A DNA stretch of 64,000 nucleotides from Cynocephalus volans (GCF_027409185.1 NC_084478.1:83993624-84057623); one strand, 5' to 3'. Numbered from the stretch's first letter, positions 21,806 through 34,729 are shown. The notes: generated from the letters alone by a model not told the origin. Made by a program: numbers and translations.

Positions 21806-22555
21806 AGCAACAATTCTAAGGAAACTAAATGAGATACAAGAAAACTCAGTTAGACAACAAAATGATATGAGAAAAAGTATACAGGACCTGAAAGAAACTT
21901 ACAAAGAAATCAATGCCCTGAAAAAGAATGTAGCAGAGGTTTTGGAGCTGAAGAATTCATTCAATGAAATAAAAAACACAACAAAGAGTTTAAACAGCAG
22001 GCTAGAACAGATAATTTCTGACCTTGAAGATAGGCTGTTTGAAATAGCACAGGCAGACAAAAAAAGAAAAAAAAAAAAAAAAAAGGAAAGAAATAAAAAC
22101 ATTGAAGAAAATCTGGGAGAGATAACAGATACCCTTAAGTGCTTAAATGTCTGAATCATGGGTATTCCAGAAGGGGAAGAAAAAGGAAATGGCATTAAAA
22201 ACATATTCAATGAAATAATGGCAGAAAACTTCCCAGGAATATGGAAAGACACAGATCTTCAGATTCAGGAGGCTCAAAGTTTCCCAAACTTATTCAGCCC
22301 AAAAGGCCCTCTCCAAGACATGTTATACTCAAATTGGCAAAACTTAAAGACAAAGAGAGAATCATAAAAGCTGCAAGAGAGAAGCATCAAGTCACATATA
22401 AGGGAGCCCCAATCAGAATAACATCAGATTTTTCATCAGAAACCGTAAAAGCCAGAAAAGAATGGGATGATACATTCAAAATACTAAAGACAAATATCGC
22501 CAGCCAAGAATACTTTACCCAGCAAGGCTATCCTTCTGAAATGAAAGACAAATAG
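21806..22555 (+). pseudogene. L1 ORF1 remnant
   Basis: Begins with TDREFQATILRKLNEIQEN-like sequence, then a coiled coil (21867-22154) containing a long A run at about 22068-22086, then MGIPEGEEKGNGIKNIF at 22158 and KRPSPRHVILKLAKLKDKER at 22280-22555. The blocks lie in three frames, so the gene is broken at least twice. Confidence 0.8.
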
Positions 22556-22839
22556 TCTATTTCTCAGACAAACAAACATTGAGGGGAATTGACTACCACA
22601 CAACCAGCCTAACAAGAAATTCTCAAGGGAGTAATGGGTTTGATAGCTGAAAAACAACCAACACTGCCATAAATAATCAAAAAAAAAAAAAAACCCACTA
22701 GTAAAATAAAACTGCTAACAATGAGAAGAAAAAAAGTTTATCTACCAACTCAAGAAACCAACAAATACAGAAGACAAATAGTAAATCAGAAAGAAAGGAA
22801 CAAAAGATACATAAGACATCCAAACAAAAATCAATAAAA

Positions 22840-25800
22840 TGCTAGGAGTACATCAACACTTTTCACTAACAACTCTTAATGTAAAAGGATTAAATTCCCC
22901 ACCCAAAAGACACAGACTGACTGACTGAATAAAAAAGGTGGACCCAACTATATGCTGTTTTCAGCAGACTCACCTCACCTGTAAAGACACACATAGACTA
23001 AGAGTGAAAGGGTGGAAAAAGATATGTCATGCAAATAGAAATGAAAAACGAGCTGGAGTAGCTATTCTTATATTGGATAAAATAGACCTTAATCTAAAAA
23101 CCATAAAAAGAGATAAAGAAGGCCACTATATAATGATAAAAAGATTGACCCATCAAGAAGACATAACAATCATTAATATATATGCACCCAATATCAGAGC
23201 AGCCAGATTTATAAAGCAAACACTATTAGACGTAAAGAATGAGATAGACACTAATGCCATAATAGCAGGGGACCTGAACACCCCACTCTCAATATTGGAC
23301 AGATCATCTAGGCAAAGAATCAGCACAGAAACACAAGATCTAAACAACATGTTACACCAATTGGACTTGGCAGATATCTACAGAACATTCCATCCAACAA
23401 CCACAGAATAAACATTATTCTCATCAGCATATGAAACATTCTCCAGGATAGATCACATCTCAGGTCACAAATCAAGTCTTGACAAATTCAAAAAAATTGG
23501 AATTATTCTATGTATTTTGTCAGATCACAATGGATTAAAATTAGAAATCAGTAACAAATAAAATTCTGGAAACTATACAAACACATGGAAATTAATCAGC
23601 ATTCTACTTAATGACATATGGGTCCAAGAATAAATCAAACAGGAAATCAAAAAATTTATTGAAAGTAATGAAAATAATGATACATCATACCAAAACCTGT
23701 GGGATACTGCAAAATCAGTACTAAGGGGGAAATTTATCACATTACATGCTTACTTCAGAAGAATTGAAAGTTGGCAAGTAAACAACCGAAGACTTCACCT
23801 TAAAGAACTAGAAAAACAAGAACAATCCATCCCAAAGTTAGCAGACGGAAAGAAATAATAAAGAGCAGAGCAGAACTTAATAAACTAGAAACCCGAAAAA
23901 CGGTATAAAAGATCAATGAATCGAAAAGTTGGTTTTTTGAAAAGATAAATAAAATTGACAAACCATTAGCAAGGCTAAAAAAAGAAGAGAGATGACCCAA
24001 TTAACAAAAATTACAAATGAAAAAGGTGATATTATAACTGATACTTAAGAAATACAAGATATCATTAGAGACTCCTATAAACAACTATATGCCAACAAAT
24101 TTGAAAATGTGGAGGAAATGGATACATTTCTGGACACACTAAAACTACCAAAACTGAGCCAAGAAGATGTGGAAAATCTGAACAGACCAATAATGATAAA
24201 AGAGATTGAAGCTGTTATCAGAAGACTCCCAACAAAGAAAAGCCCAGGACCAGATGGGTTCACTGCAGAAGTCTACCGAACCTTCAAAGAGCAATTGATA
24301 CCAATTCTCTACAAACTATTACAAAAGATTGAAATAGAGGATGATGGAGTTTGGATGTGTTGTCCCCTCCAAAACTCATGTGCAAATTTGATCCCCAATG
24401 TGGCAGTGTTGGAAACTGATTGAGTTATGAGGGCGGGTCCCTTATAAATGGATTAATGCTCTCCCTGGGAGAGGGGGAAGTAATGAGTGAGTTCTCACTC
24501 TATGAGTTCCTGTGAGAGCTTGTTGTTTATAGGACCCTGGCATAAACCTCCTATCTCTCTCTCTCTCTCTTTCTTCCTCTCTCTCTCTTTTTCTTCCTCT
24601 CTCTCTCTCTTGCTTCCTCTAACCATGTGATATGCTTGTATCTGCCAGCTGCCTGCCCTGCTTTCTGCAATGAGTAGAAGCAGCCTGAGGTCCATGCCAG
24701 ATGCAGCTGTCCCAGAATCATAAACCAAATAAACCTCTTTCCTTATAAATTACCAAGTCTCAGGTATTCCTTTATTGCAACACAAAATGGACTAATACAG
24801 AGGCCATTCTCCCAAACTCATTTTATGAAGCAAACATCACCCTGGTGCCAAAACAAGACGAAGATACAACAACAACAACAAAATTACAGGCCAATATCCT
24901 TGATGAATATAGATGCAAAAATCCTCAATAAAATACTAGCTAACAGAATACAGCAACACATACACAAAATTTTATACCATTACCAAGTGGGATTCATTCC
25001 AGGGATGCAAGGTTGGTTCCACATATGCACATCAATAAATGTGATATACCACATCAATAAAAGCAAAGACAAAGACCACATGATCATCTCTATAGACAGT
25101 GAAAAAGCATTTGACAAAATTCAACATTCATTCATGATAAGGACTCTCTACAAGTTAGGTATAGATGTAAGGTATCAACATAAGTAAAGCCATATATGAT
25201 AAGCCCACTGCCAATATCATCCTGAAAGGGGAAAAGCTTTGCTTTTCCCTTAAGAACAGGAACTAGACAAGGATGCCCAGTCTCACTACTCCTATTCAAC
25301 ATAGTGTTCGAAGTACTAGCCAGAGCAATCAGAGAAGAGAAGGAAGTAAAGGACAACTAGATTGGAAAAGATGGAGTCAAACTGTCCCTGTTTGCAGATG
25401 ACATGATCCTATATATCAAACAGCCTCTACAGAAAATCTCTTAGAATGATAAATGATTTCAGCAAAGTTGCAGGATACAAAATCAACACACAAAAATCTG
25501 TAGCATTTCTATACTCCAACAGTGAACATGCAGAAAAAGAAATCAAGAAAGCTAGGCCCTGTACAATAGTGATCAAAAAAATAAAATACTTAGGATTAAA
25601 GTTAACCAAGGATGTGAAAAATGTCTTCAATGAGAACAACAAACCACTGTTAAGAGAAATTAAAGAGGACACAAGAAGATGGAAAGATATCCCTTGCTCT
25701 TGGATTGGAAGAATTAACATTGTGAAAATGTCTGTACTATCCAGAGTGGTCTACAGATTCAATGCAATCCCCATCAAAATTGCAATGACATTTTTTCTCT

Positions 25801-27110
25801 GCACTGGAAAAAACTATCCTGACATTTATATGGAATAACAAAAAACCACAAATAGCCAAAGCAATTCAGAGGGGGAAAAAAAAAATAAAGCTGGAGGCAT
25901 AACACTACCTGACTTTAAACTATACTACAAAGCTGTAATAAACAAAACAGCATGGTACTGCCATAATAACAGACACATGGATAAATGGAATGGAATAGAA
26001 TAGAGAATCCAGAAATCAACCTATATGCCAACAGCAATCTGATCTTTGTCAAAGGCACAAAGTCTACACACTAGGGAACAGACTGCCTCTTCAGCAAATG
26101 GTGCTGGGAAAACTGGATATTCATAGGCAGGAGAATGAAACTAGACCTGTACCTCTCATCACATACCAAAATCAACTCAAAATGGATTAAAAAGTTAAAT
26201 ATATACCCTGAAACAATAAAACTCCTGAAAGAAAATAGGGGAAACACTCCAGGAAGTAGGATTGGGTATAGACTTCATGAATACGACCCCAAAAGCACAG
26301 GCAACAAAAGGAAAAATAAACAAATGGGATTATATCAAACTAAAAAGCTTCTATACAGCAAAAGAAATAATGATCAGAGTGAAAAGATAACCAACAGAGT
26401 GGGAGAAAATATTTGCAAAATATACATCTGACAAAGGATTAATATCCAGAATATACAGGGAACTCAAACAGCTTTACAGCAAAAAAACCAAGTAACCCAA
26501 TTTTAAAATGGGCAAAGGAGCTGAATAGGCATTTCTCTAAGGAAGATATACAAATGGCCAACAGACATATGAAAAAATGCTCAACATCACTCAGTATTTG
26601 GGAAATGCCAATCAAAACCACACTGAGATACCATCTCACTCCAGTTAAGATGGCTAATATCCAAATGTCTGAGAATGATAAATGCTGGCACGGTTGTGGA
26701 GAAAAAGCAACCCTCCTACACTGTTGGTGCATCCTTTATGGAAAATGGTATGGAATTTCCTCAAACAATTACAGATAGATCTACCATATGACCCAGCTAA
26801 TCCACAGCTTGGAATCTACAGAGAGGAATGGATATCATCATGTCAAATTGATAGCTGTACTCCCATGTTTATTGCAGCACTATTTACTGTAGCCAAGAGT
26901 TGGAACCAGCCCCAATGTCCATCATCAGATGAGTGGATATGGAAAATGTGGTATATCTACACAATGGAATATTATTACTCTGCTATTAAAAAGAATGAAA
27001 TACTACCACCCACAACAACATGGATGGACTTAGAAAAGATTATATTAAGTGAAATCAGTCAGGCACAGAAAGAGAAATACCACATGTTCTCACTTATTTG
27101 TGGGAGCTAA
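22840..27110 (+). pseudogene. L1 ORF2 remnant, split by a MaLR LTR
   Basis: The endonuclease block at 22938-23411 is long and keeps [16 protein letters not shown] sequence with [12 protein letters not shown] runs to 24341, is interrupted by the MaLR LTR, and resumes at 24800. The LFADDMILY box is at about 25390. The C-terminal region with CWHGCGEK at about 26690 ends near 27110 with SLICGS followed by TAA, where the antisense L1s also end. Several frame changes and stops are present. Confidence 0.85.
24342..24799 (+). mobile_element. MaLR (MST/MLT-type) solo LTR
   Basis: Starts TGATGGAGTTTGGATG and ends GGACTAATACA. It contains aataaacctctttccttata and aaattaccaagtctcaggta, the classical 3' part of MST/THE1 LTRs. 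Flanks are gagga (24337-24341) and gaggc (24800-24804), an imperfect 5-bp duplication. It carries a (CT)n-rich stretch at 24551-24612. On removal, the L1 RT reading rejoins. Confidence 0.9.
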
Positions 27111-27326
27111 AAATAACTAAATAAATAAACAAACATTGGAGACAGGGAAGAAGACAGAAAAATCACAGTTCCTTGAACTTGTTGAGACAAGTGAACAGAT
27201 ATTATTTTGATGGGTGGGAGGGGGTAGAGGAAGGGGGTAGTGAGGAATCGGTAAAGGGACACGAAAATTAACTACATTCTATATTGGTAAAATAAAATAA
27301 AATAAAAACAAAACAAAAAGTGCTTA

Positions 27327-27640
27327 GGATTGGAGCTGGCAGTTTAGGTCACTTGGATAGAGCATGTTGTTTGGGGGTTTTTATTTGTTTTTTAAATTTA
27401 ATCTTCATTTTTAATGTCGTAAGTAGAGATAGGAATAACCCACATAAACAAAAGCTTCGTAGGTGTCCTAAATAATTTTATTTTTTTATTTTTAATTGAA
27501 GAATAATTGATTGTACATATCTGTGGTGTACAGCATTGACTATCAATACCTGTTTGCAATACATGACCTAGAGTGTGGTGCTGATAATATCAAGGTCGAG
27601 TATGGATCTCCTTACCAGCCAGCTGCCAAGAAAACTAAAC
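27327..27640 (+). repeat. tRNA-Ile-type SINE, apparently in two pieces
   Basis: At 27332 gagctggcagtttaggtca and tagagcatg resemble the A-box half of the tRNA-Ile-derived SINE. At 27568 tagagtgtggtgctgata, then aatatcaaggtcgagtatgg, gives the anticodon arm and B-box half. About 170 bp of unrelated AT-rich sequence separates them. It could also be two separate truncated copies. Confidence 0.5.
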
Positions 27641-27644
27641 AAAA

Positions 27645-27838
27645 CAAAAATTTAGGTTTGATTCAAATGCCTGTTCCTTCACTTACCACATGTGAAACAT
27701 TATCAAATTATTTAATCTCACTAGGTCTCAGTATTCTTATCTGTAAAATGGGGATAACTGTGCAGCCTACCTCTTAAAGTTGTTGGAAAGTTTAAATGAG
27801 ATAATTAAAGAGTACTGCATGGAAAATAGGGTTTAATA
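27645..27838 (+). repeat. MIR SINE
   Basis: Contains ttatctgtaaaatggggata, cctacctcttaaagttgttg and taaatgagataatta, the MIR core and 3' side. Confidence 0.85.
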
Positions 27839-28057
27839 TATATTTTTTTCCTTGATTTTATTTTGTCGATATACAATGTGGTTGATTATTGTGGCCCATT
27901 ACCAAAACCCCCCTCCCTCCTCCCTCCCCCCCTCCCACCCAACAATGTCCTTTCTGTTTGCTTGTCATATCAACTTCAAGGAATTGTAGTTGTTGTGTCT
28001 TCTTCCATCCCCCTCCCCCCGGTTTGTGTGTGTGTGTGTGAATTTATTTATTAATTT

Positions 28058-31000
28058 TTAGCTCACACAAATAAGTGAGAACATGTGGTATTTCTCTTTC
28101 TGTGCCTGACTTGTTTCACTTAATATAATTCTCTCAAGGTCCATCCATGTTGTTGCAAATGGCAGTATTTCATTCGTTATAGCTGAGTAGTATTCCATTG
28201 TGTAGATATACCATATTTTCCGTATCCACTCATCCAATGATGGACATTTGGGCTGGTTCCAATTCTTGGCTATTGTAAAGAGTGCTGCAATGAACATTGG
28301 GGAACAGGTATACCTTCGACTTGATGATTTCCATTCCTCTGGGTATATTCCCAGCAGTGGGATAGCTGGGTCATATGGCAGATCTATCTGCAATTGTTTG
28401 AGGAACCTCCATACCATTTTCCATAGAGGCTGCACCATTTTGCAGTCCCACCAACAATGTATGAGAGTTCCTTTTTCTCTGCAACCTCGCCAGCATTTAT
28501 TGTTCAGAGTCTTTTGGATTTTAGCCATCCTAACTGGGGTGAGATGGTATCTCAGTGTAGTTTTGATTTGCATTTCCCGGATGCAGAGTGATGTTGAGCA
28601 TTTTTTCATATGTCTGTTGGCCATTTGTATATCTTCCTTAGAGAAATGCCTGCTTAGCTCTTTTGCCCAATTTTTAATTGGGTTGCTTGTTTTTTTCTTG
28701 TAAAGATATTTGAGTTCCTTGTATTTTCTGGATATTAATCCCTTGTCAGATGTATATTTTGCAAATATTTTCTCCCAGTCTGTTGGTTGTCCTTTAACTC
28801 TGTTAATTGTTTCTTTTGCTGTGCAGAAGCTCTTTAGTTTGATATAATCCCATTTGTTTATTTTTCCTTTGGTTGCCTGTGCTTTTGGGGTCGTATTCAT
28901 GAAGTCTGTGTCCAGTCCTATTTCCTGAAGTGTCTCTCCTATGTTTTATTTAAGAGGTTTTATTGTTTCAGGGCATATATTTAATTCTTTAATCCATTTT
29001 GAGTTGAGTTTAGTATATGGTGAAAGGTATGGGTCTAGTTTCATTCTCCTGCATATTGATATCCAGTTCTCCCAGCACCATTTGCTGAAGAGGCAGTCTC
29101 TTCCCCAGTGTATAGGCTTGGTGCCTTTGTCAAAGATCAGATGGCTGTAGGTATGTGGGTTGATTTCTGGATTCTCTATTCTACTCCTTTGATCAGTGTG
29201 TCTGTTTTTATGCCAGTACCATGCTGTTTTGGTTATTATAGCTTTGTAGTATAGTTTAAAGTCAGGTAGTGTTATGCCCCCAGCTTTATTTTTTTTGCTC
29301 AGCATTGCTTTGGCTATGCATGGTCTTTTGTTATTCCATATAAATGTCTGGATAGTTCTTTCCATTTCTGAGAGAAATGTCATTGGAATTTTGATGGGGA
29401 TTGCATTGAATTTGTATATCACTTTGGGTAGTATGGACACTTTCACTACATTGATTCTTCCAATCCAAGAGCATGGGATATCTTTCCATCTTCTTGTATC
29501 CTCCCTAATTTCTCTCAGCATTGGTTTGTAGTTCTCATTGTAGAGATTTTTCATCTCCTTGGTTAACTCAATTCCTAAGTATTTTATTTTTTTGGTAGCT
29601 AATGTAAATGGGCAGGCTTTCTTGATTTCTCTTTCTGCATGTTCACTATTGGAGAATAGAAATGCTCCTGATTTTTGTGTGTTGATTTTGTATCCTGCTA
29701 CTGTGCTGAAATCATTTATCAATTCCAAGAGTTTTTTGGTAGAGGTTTTAGGCTGTTTGATATATAGGATCATGTCATCTGCAAATAGGGACAGTTTGAC
29801 TTCATCTTTTCCAATCTGGATGCCCTTTATTTCCTTCTTTTCTCTGATTGCTCTAGCTAGTACTTCCAACACCATGTTGAATAGGAGTGGTGAGAGTGGA
29901 CATCCTTGTCTAGTTCCTGTTCTTAAAGGAAAAGCTTTCAGCTTTTCCCCATTCAGGATGATATTGGCAGTGGGTTTGTCATATATGGCTTTAATTATGT
30001 TGAGATACTTTCCCTCTATACCTAACTTATAGAGGGTCTTTGTCATGAATGAGTGCTGAACTTTATCAAATGCTTTTTCAACATCTATAGAGATGATCAT
30101 ATGGTCCTTGTGTTTGAGTTTATTAATATGGTGTATCACATTTATTGATTTGCGTATGTTGAACCAACCTTGCATCCCTGGGATGAATCCCACTTGATCG
30201 TGATGAATAATTTTTCGTATGTGTTGCTGTATTCTGTTTGCTAGTATTTTATTGAGGATTTTTGCATCTATATTCATCAAGGATATCGGCCTGTAGTTTT
30301 CTTTTTTGGTTATATCTTTACCTGGTTTTGGTATCAGGATGATGTTTGCTTCATAGAATGAGTTTGGGAGATTTGCGTCCGTTTCAATCTTTTGGAATAG
30401 TTTGTGAAGAATCGGTGTCAATTCCTCTTTGAATGTTTGGTAAAATTCTGCTGTGAATCCATCTGGTCCTGGGCTTTTCTTTGTTGGGAGCCTTCTGATA
30501 AAAGCTTCAATCTCCTTTATTGTTATTGGTCTGTTCAAATTTTCTACGTCTTCATGGTTCACTGTTAGGAGCTTGTGTGTGTCCAGAAATTTATCCATTT
30601 CCTCCAGTTTTCAAATTTGTTGGTGTAGAGTTGTTTATAGTAGTCTCGAATGATTCCTTGTATTTCAGATGAATCAGTTGTAATATCGCCTTTTTCATTT
30701 CTAATTTTGGTTATTTGAGTCTTCTCTCTTCTTTTTTTTGTTAGCCATGCTAATGGTTTGTCAATTTTATTTATCTTTTCAAAAAACCAACTTTTTGATT
30801 CGTTGATCTTTTGAATTGTTTTTTGTGTTTCAATTTCATTGAGCTCTGCTCTGATCTTAATGATTTCTTTCCATGTGCTAACTTTAGGTTTGGATTGTTC
30901 TTGTTTTTCTAGTTCTTTAAGGTGAAGTGTTAGGTTGTTCAATTGCCATCTTTCCATTCTTCTGAAGTGAGCATTTAATGCAATAAATTTCCCCCTCAAT

Positions 31001-31878
31001 ACTGCTTTTGCAGTATCCCACAGGTTTTGGTATGATGTGTCATTGTTTTCATTAATTTCAATAAATTTTTTGATTTCCTGCTTGATTTCTTCTTGGACCC
31101 ATATGTCATTAAGTAGAATGCTGTTTAATTTCTGTGTGTTTGTATAGTTTCCAGAGTTTCGTTTGTAATTGAATTCCAGTTTTAATCCATTGTGGTCTGA
31201 GAAGATACATGGGATAATTCCAATTTTTTTGAATTTATTGAGAGTTGACTTGTGATCTAATATGTGATCTATCCTGGAGAATGATCCATGTGCTGATGAG
31301 AATGAATATTCTGAGGTTGTTGGATGGAATGTTCTGTAGATATCTGCCATGTCCAATTGGTCTAGAGTATTGTTTAGATCTTGTGTTTCTGTGCTGATTC
31401 TTTGCCTAAATGATCTGTCCAATATTGACAGTGGTGTGTTCAGGTCCCCTGCTGTTGTGGTATTAGTGTCTATTTCCTTCTTTAGGTCTAATAGAGTCTG
31501 TTTTATAAATCTGGCTGCTCCAACATTGGGTGTGTACATATTTATGATTGTTATGTCTTCTTGATGGATCAGTCCTTTTATCATTATGTAGTGTCCCTCA
31601 TTGTCTCTTTTTATGGTTTTTAGTTTAAAGTCTACTTTGTCAGTTATAAGAATAGCTACTCCAGCTCATTTTTCTTTTCTGTTTGCATGGTAAATCTTTT
31701 TCCATCCTTTCAGTCTTAGTCTATGTGAGTCTTTATGGGTGAGGTGGGTCTCTTGAAGGCAGCATATAGTTGGGTCCTCCTTTTTAATCCAGTCAGCCAG
31801 TCTGTGTCTTTTGATTGGGGAATTTAAGCCTTTTGCATTAAGAGTTGGTATTGAAAAGTGTTGATTTATTGCTAGCAT
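28058..31878 (-). pseudogene. L1 ORF2, largely open but interrupted
   Basis: Four blocks cover nearly the whole protein. The N-terminus begins MLAINQHFSIPTLN at 31878. Endonuclease with GDLNTPLS and [10 protein letters not shown] is in 31584-30565. RT with [15 protein letters not shown] and LFADDMILY is in a 550-codon block at 30598-28946. The C-terminal 280 codons are at 28900-28058. Breaks: a stop at about 31663 where the sister copy has a CGA codon (CpG decay), a 1-nt deletion near 30606, and a stop near 28943. Catalytic motifs of both enzymes look intact within their blocks. Confidence 0.9.
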
Positions 31879-31959
31879 TTTATTGATTGTTGTTTGGTTG
31901 TTTTAGGTGTCTTTTGTTCCTTGCTTTCTGATTTACTGTTTGGTTTCTGTGTTTGGAGA

Positions 31960-32465
31960 TTGTTGAGCTTCCTGGATCTGAAGATCTGTGATTTTTCCTA
32001 TACCTGGGAAGTTTTCTGCTACTATTTTGTTGAATATGTTTTCAATGGAATCTCCTTTTTCCTCCCCTTCTGGAATACCCATGACTCGGATATTTGAGTG
32101 CTTAAGGTTGTCTGATATCTCTTTCAGATTTTCTTCAATGCCTTTGATTCTTTTTTCTTTTCTTTTTTTCGTCTGCTTGTGTTATTTCAAACAGCCCATC
32201 TTCAAGTTCAGAGGTTCTCTCTTCAACTTCGACAAGCCTGCTGGTTAAATTCTCCGTTGTGTTTTTTATTTCACTGAATAACTTCTTCAGTTTGGCAAGT
32301 TCTGCTACAGTTTTTTTCAGGGCATTGATTTCCTTTTACATTTCCTCTTTCAGTTCCTGTATACTCTTCCTCATTTCATCATGATGTCTAGCTGAGTTTT
32401 CTTGTATCTCATCGAGTTTCCTTAGAATTATCACTCGAAATTCCTTGTCAGTCATTTCAAGGGCT
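31960..32465 (-). pseudogene. L1 ORF1 N-terminal remnant
   Basis: Minus-strand sequence matches ORF1 from its start (the MTDKEFRVIIL-type start near 32450) through the coiled coil to the ENFPGI block, where a deletion at about 31955 joins it to the spacer before ORF2. The RNA-binding and C-terminal domains are lost. Confidence 0.8.
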
Positions 32466-32904
32466 TCTTGTTCTATGGATCTAGAGCTTGAGATTTATTA
32501 TCTTTGGGTGGTGTCCTTTCTTGATTTTTCGTGTTTCTGGTATCTTTTCTTGGATGTCTAACACGCTGATTTATCTGAAGCACGTTAAGGCAATATTGAC
32601 CAAACTGCTGTGTCCCTCACAGCTCCAAAACTTCCCCAGGCCGTCTGGTTGCCCTCCTCTGCTGTGCTGGGTACACGTGACCATCCCGGGTGTGCTCCAG
32701 CCGCCCTTCTTATTTGCTTGTTTATAATTTAGTGTTGGCCCTTTGTAAAAGTTCCTCTGCCCGTGATCTTTACACAATTCTCTGAAATTTCCTGCAGTTA
32801 CATTTTACTCTGTGTGAGAAGCTAATCTGATAGGGTTTAATATTAATTCTCTTTTGTCTTCTCCCAACTCTACTACTTATGATGTGACTCTATTTATCTT
32901 TTGG

Positions 32905-32940
32905 TGATGACTGGCCGGTTTGGGGATCTGAACCCTTGTA
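32905..32940 (-). repeat. tRNA-Ile-type SINE 3' half (fragment)
   Basis: The reverse complement reads aagggttcagatccccaaac followed by cggccag, equal to the B box and acceptor end of the SINE. Confidence 0.5.
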
Positions 32941-32965
32941 TGATGTGACTTTGAATTAGGCTCCT

Positions 32966-33060
32966 GGACTGGCTGGTTAGCTTAGTTGGTTAGAGGACAG
33001 CCTTGTAACACCAAGGTCAAAGGTTTGGTTCTGTACTGACCAGCTACAAAAAAAAAAAAA
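32966..33060 (+). repeat. tRNA-Ile-derived SINE (colugo CYN-like)
   Basis: Reads ggctggttagcttagttggt (tRNA-Ile D arm and A box), then taacaccaaggtcaaaggtt (anticodon stem to B box), then gaccagcta and a run of about 15 A. Flanks share aattaggctc / aatttaggctc (32954-32963 and 33061-33071), a target-site duplication. It sits in a MIR. From memory, a tRNA-Ile origin is characteristic of the CYN SINEs of colugos. Confidence 0.8.
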
Positions 33061-33205
33061 AATTTAGGCTCTTAAGTCTCAATATTCTCACCTGTAAAAC
33101 AGGAATAATCATATAATTATAATGGGCCTAACTATTCCAAAATGTTAAATGAGAAAACCTATATAGAAGTGTTTTGTAAAGGCACTATATACATGAACGT
33201 GAAGG
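33061..33205 (+). repeat. MIR SINE fragment
   Basis: Contains ctcacctgtaaaacaggaat and taaatgagaaaacctatat, the MIR core. It is split by the preceding SINE. Confidence 0.55.
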
Positions 33206-33870
33206 ATTCCTATTAATATATGTAATTTTGCTGTTTCCCATTATTTTTAGGGATCATCTCAAATTTAGAACTCAAAAGCTAAAATGAAGTTTACAGTCAC
33301 CTCAATTATTGCAGAAGAATTTACTAACTTTTTGCTTTATCTGGCTTTGTATCTCCATCAGAAAATGGGAAGCAAGAGAGTTAAACTCAAATTTGTCAAT
33401 TCTGCTGTTAGTATTTATGGTGAAGGTCTCCATGTTGCCTAACATTATCCTTTGGTATTCAAAGATCCATGCTATCCATGACCTCTGTGACCTCCATAGC
33501 AATAGAGAATTAAAAGATATTCACTCATTTTTGGTTGTGTCTGTTCTAGCACCTAGCAACATGCCTGGAAAATAGTGAGGGCTCAACCAGTATATGTTTA
33601 TTGAATCATTTCATGCATCCATAGGCATATGTAAAATAGACTGAATTTATAGTCAAAGACTAGGGTTCCTGGCTTGACAATGTTCCTTTTCGGATTTGTG
33701 ACATTGGACAAGTCATTTTGGGAAAAAGAATTACACAGATATTGTTGTAAATGGAGATTGGCAATCCTCAACTTTTTTTGGGAGAATTAAATGAGAGATT
33801 GTAAATGAAACTCTGTAAATTACAAAATATCAAACTTAAGATTTCATTGATTAGTGAATTTTGCTTTAAT
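33206..33870. other. No clear feature (possible MIR/L2 tail at 33540-33610)
   Basis: Mostly AT-rich unique-looking sequence. The words tagcacctagcaacatgcct and tttattgaatcattt at 33547-33610 resemble a MIR or L2 3' end. Confidence 0.4.
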
Positions 33871-33881
33871 AGAGCCTTAAA

Positions 33882-33996
33882 CTATATATTACATATATTA
33901 TATATATTATTATTATTATTTGCAGCTGGCAGGTATGGGGATCTGAACCTTGACTTTGGTGTTAGCACCACACTCTGAGTGAGCTAACTGGCCAGC
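33882..33996 (-). repeat. tRNA-Ile-derived SINE, antisense
   Basis: The reverse complement reads ctggccagttagctcactca, gagtgtggtgctaacaccaa and ggttcagatccccatacctg, so a complete tRNA-like unit of about 80 bp, followed by an (ATT)n/(AT)n tail. It is bracketed by agagccttaaa (33871-33881 and 33998-34008), an exact target-site duplication. Confidence 0.85.
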
Positions 33997-34009
33997 TAGA
34001 GCCTTAAAT

Positions 34010-34729
34010 TATTAAATTGACTAGATATATAGACCTGATAATGCTTATTGGTTAATATAGGCAAGTGTATGCATGACTGTTTCCTATGAGTGAAAACACA
34101 GACACACTGGCAATTGTGCTGTTCTAATTCACATTCTGTGGCATTGAGAATAAGGCCACTTGCCTGATGAGACACTGGGCAAAACTACAGTGCAATTTTG
34201 GTCCTGGGATGTCTTACAATATCATTTTAAACTAATTACTGCATTTAAAATACTGCTAATAAAACAATACTGTATTTCAGTGTTTTCTCTTAGAGTATTT
34301 ATTGGCAAAGTAACTATTCAATTGTTCCTGCCCACTCTAAGTTAGCGGATGCAGCTTGTAAACCTAGGGACCTTTTGATTGGCATTATGAGCTAGGTGAA
34401 AAGATGTACAGGCTTTCAAAAGAGAGTGGGGTTACAATTCTAGGTTACAATTTGTATAATACAATCAAACCTAAACTCTACATTATACGTACAGGTTATA
34501 AAGGAAAAGAATAAAGGGAGAAAAATGGCACCAATACCAATACCAAAACAACAAACAAAAAATGGAAAACAGAGAGCCAGATCAAGCCTCAAGTCCCACC
34601 AAAGATCTTGATATTCCTGTTACCTATCACTCATCTTTCTCTGAATCTCTGCACGTGTTGGTTATGTTTCTGTGTGGAAAAAGGAATTTTAAGAATTACC
34701 TTTTCGGAAGGCAAAATAGAAGTATAGAA
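34010..34729. other. No recognised feature
   Basis: AT-rich sequence without a recognisable gene or named repeat. Confidence 0.45.

Larger units (their letters stand above)
21140..27320 (+). mobile_element. Older sense L1 with tandem 5' UTR units, broken by a MaLR LTR
   Basis: On the + strand: 5' UTR to about 21770 (left edge uncertain), ORF1 from about 21806 to 22555, ORF2 from about 22840 to 27110, and a 3' UTR ending in an A-rich tail (AAAATAAAATAAAATAAAA) at about 27290-27320. The copy has more stops and gaps than the antisense L1s, so it is older. A 458-bp MaLR LTR is inserted into the RT region at 24342. Confidence 0.85.
27846..32560 (-). mobile_element. 5'-truncated antisense L1 with long ORF2 blocks
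   Basis: Closely related to the L1 at 13915-20699. The minus strand has a 3' UTR with G-rich tract and TG run, an almost complete ORF2 (31878-28058), then a deletion that removes the inter-ORF spacer and the C-terminal part of ORF1 (junction about 31955), then ORF1 N-terminal sequence to about 32465 and a little 5' UTR to about 32560. No convincing target-site duplication was found. Loss of most of the 5' UTR fits ordinary 5' truncation. Confidence 0.9.

Noticed and set aside
32966..33060. Functional tRNA-Ile gene
   Set aside because: The B box and anticodon arm are degenerate, the acceptor stem does not pair well and an A-tail with target-site duplication follows, so it is a SINE.
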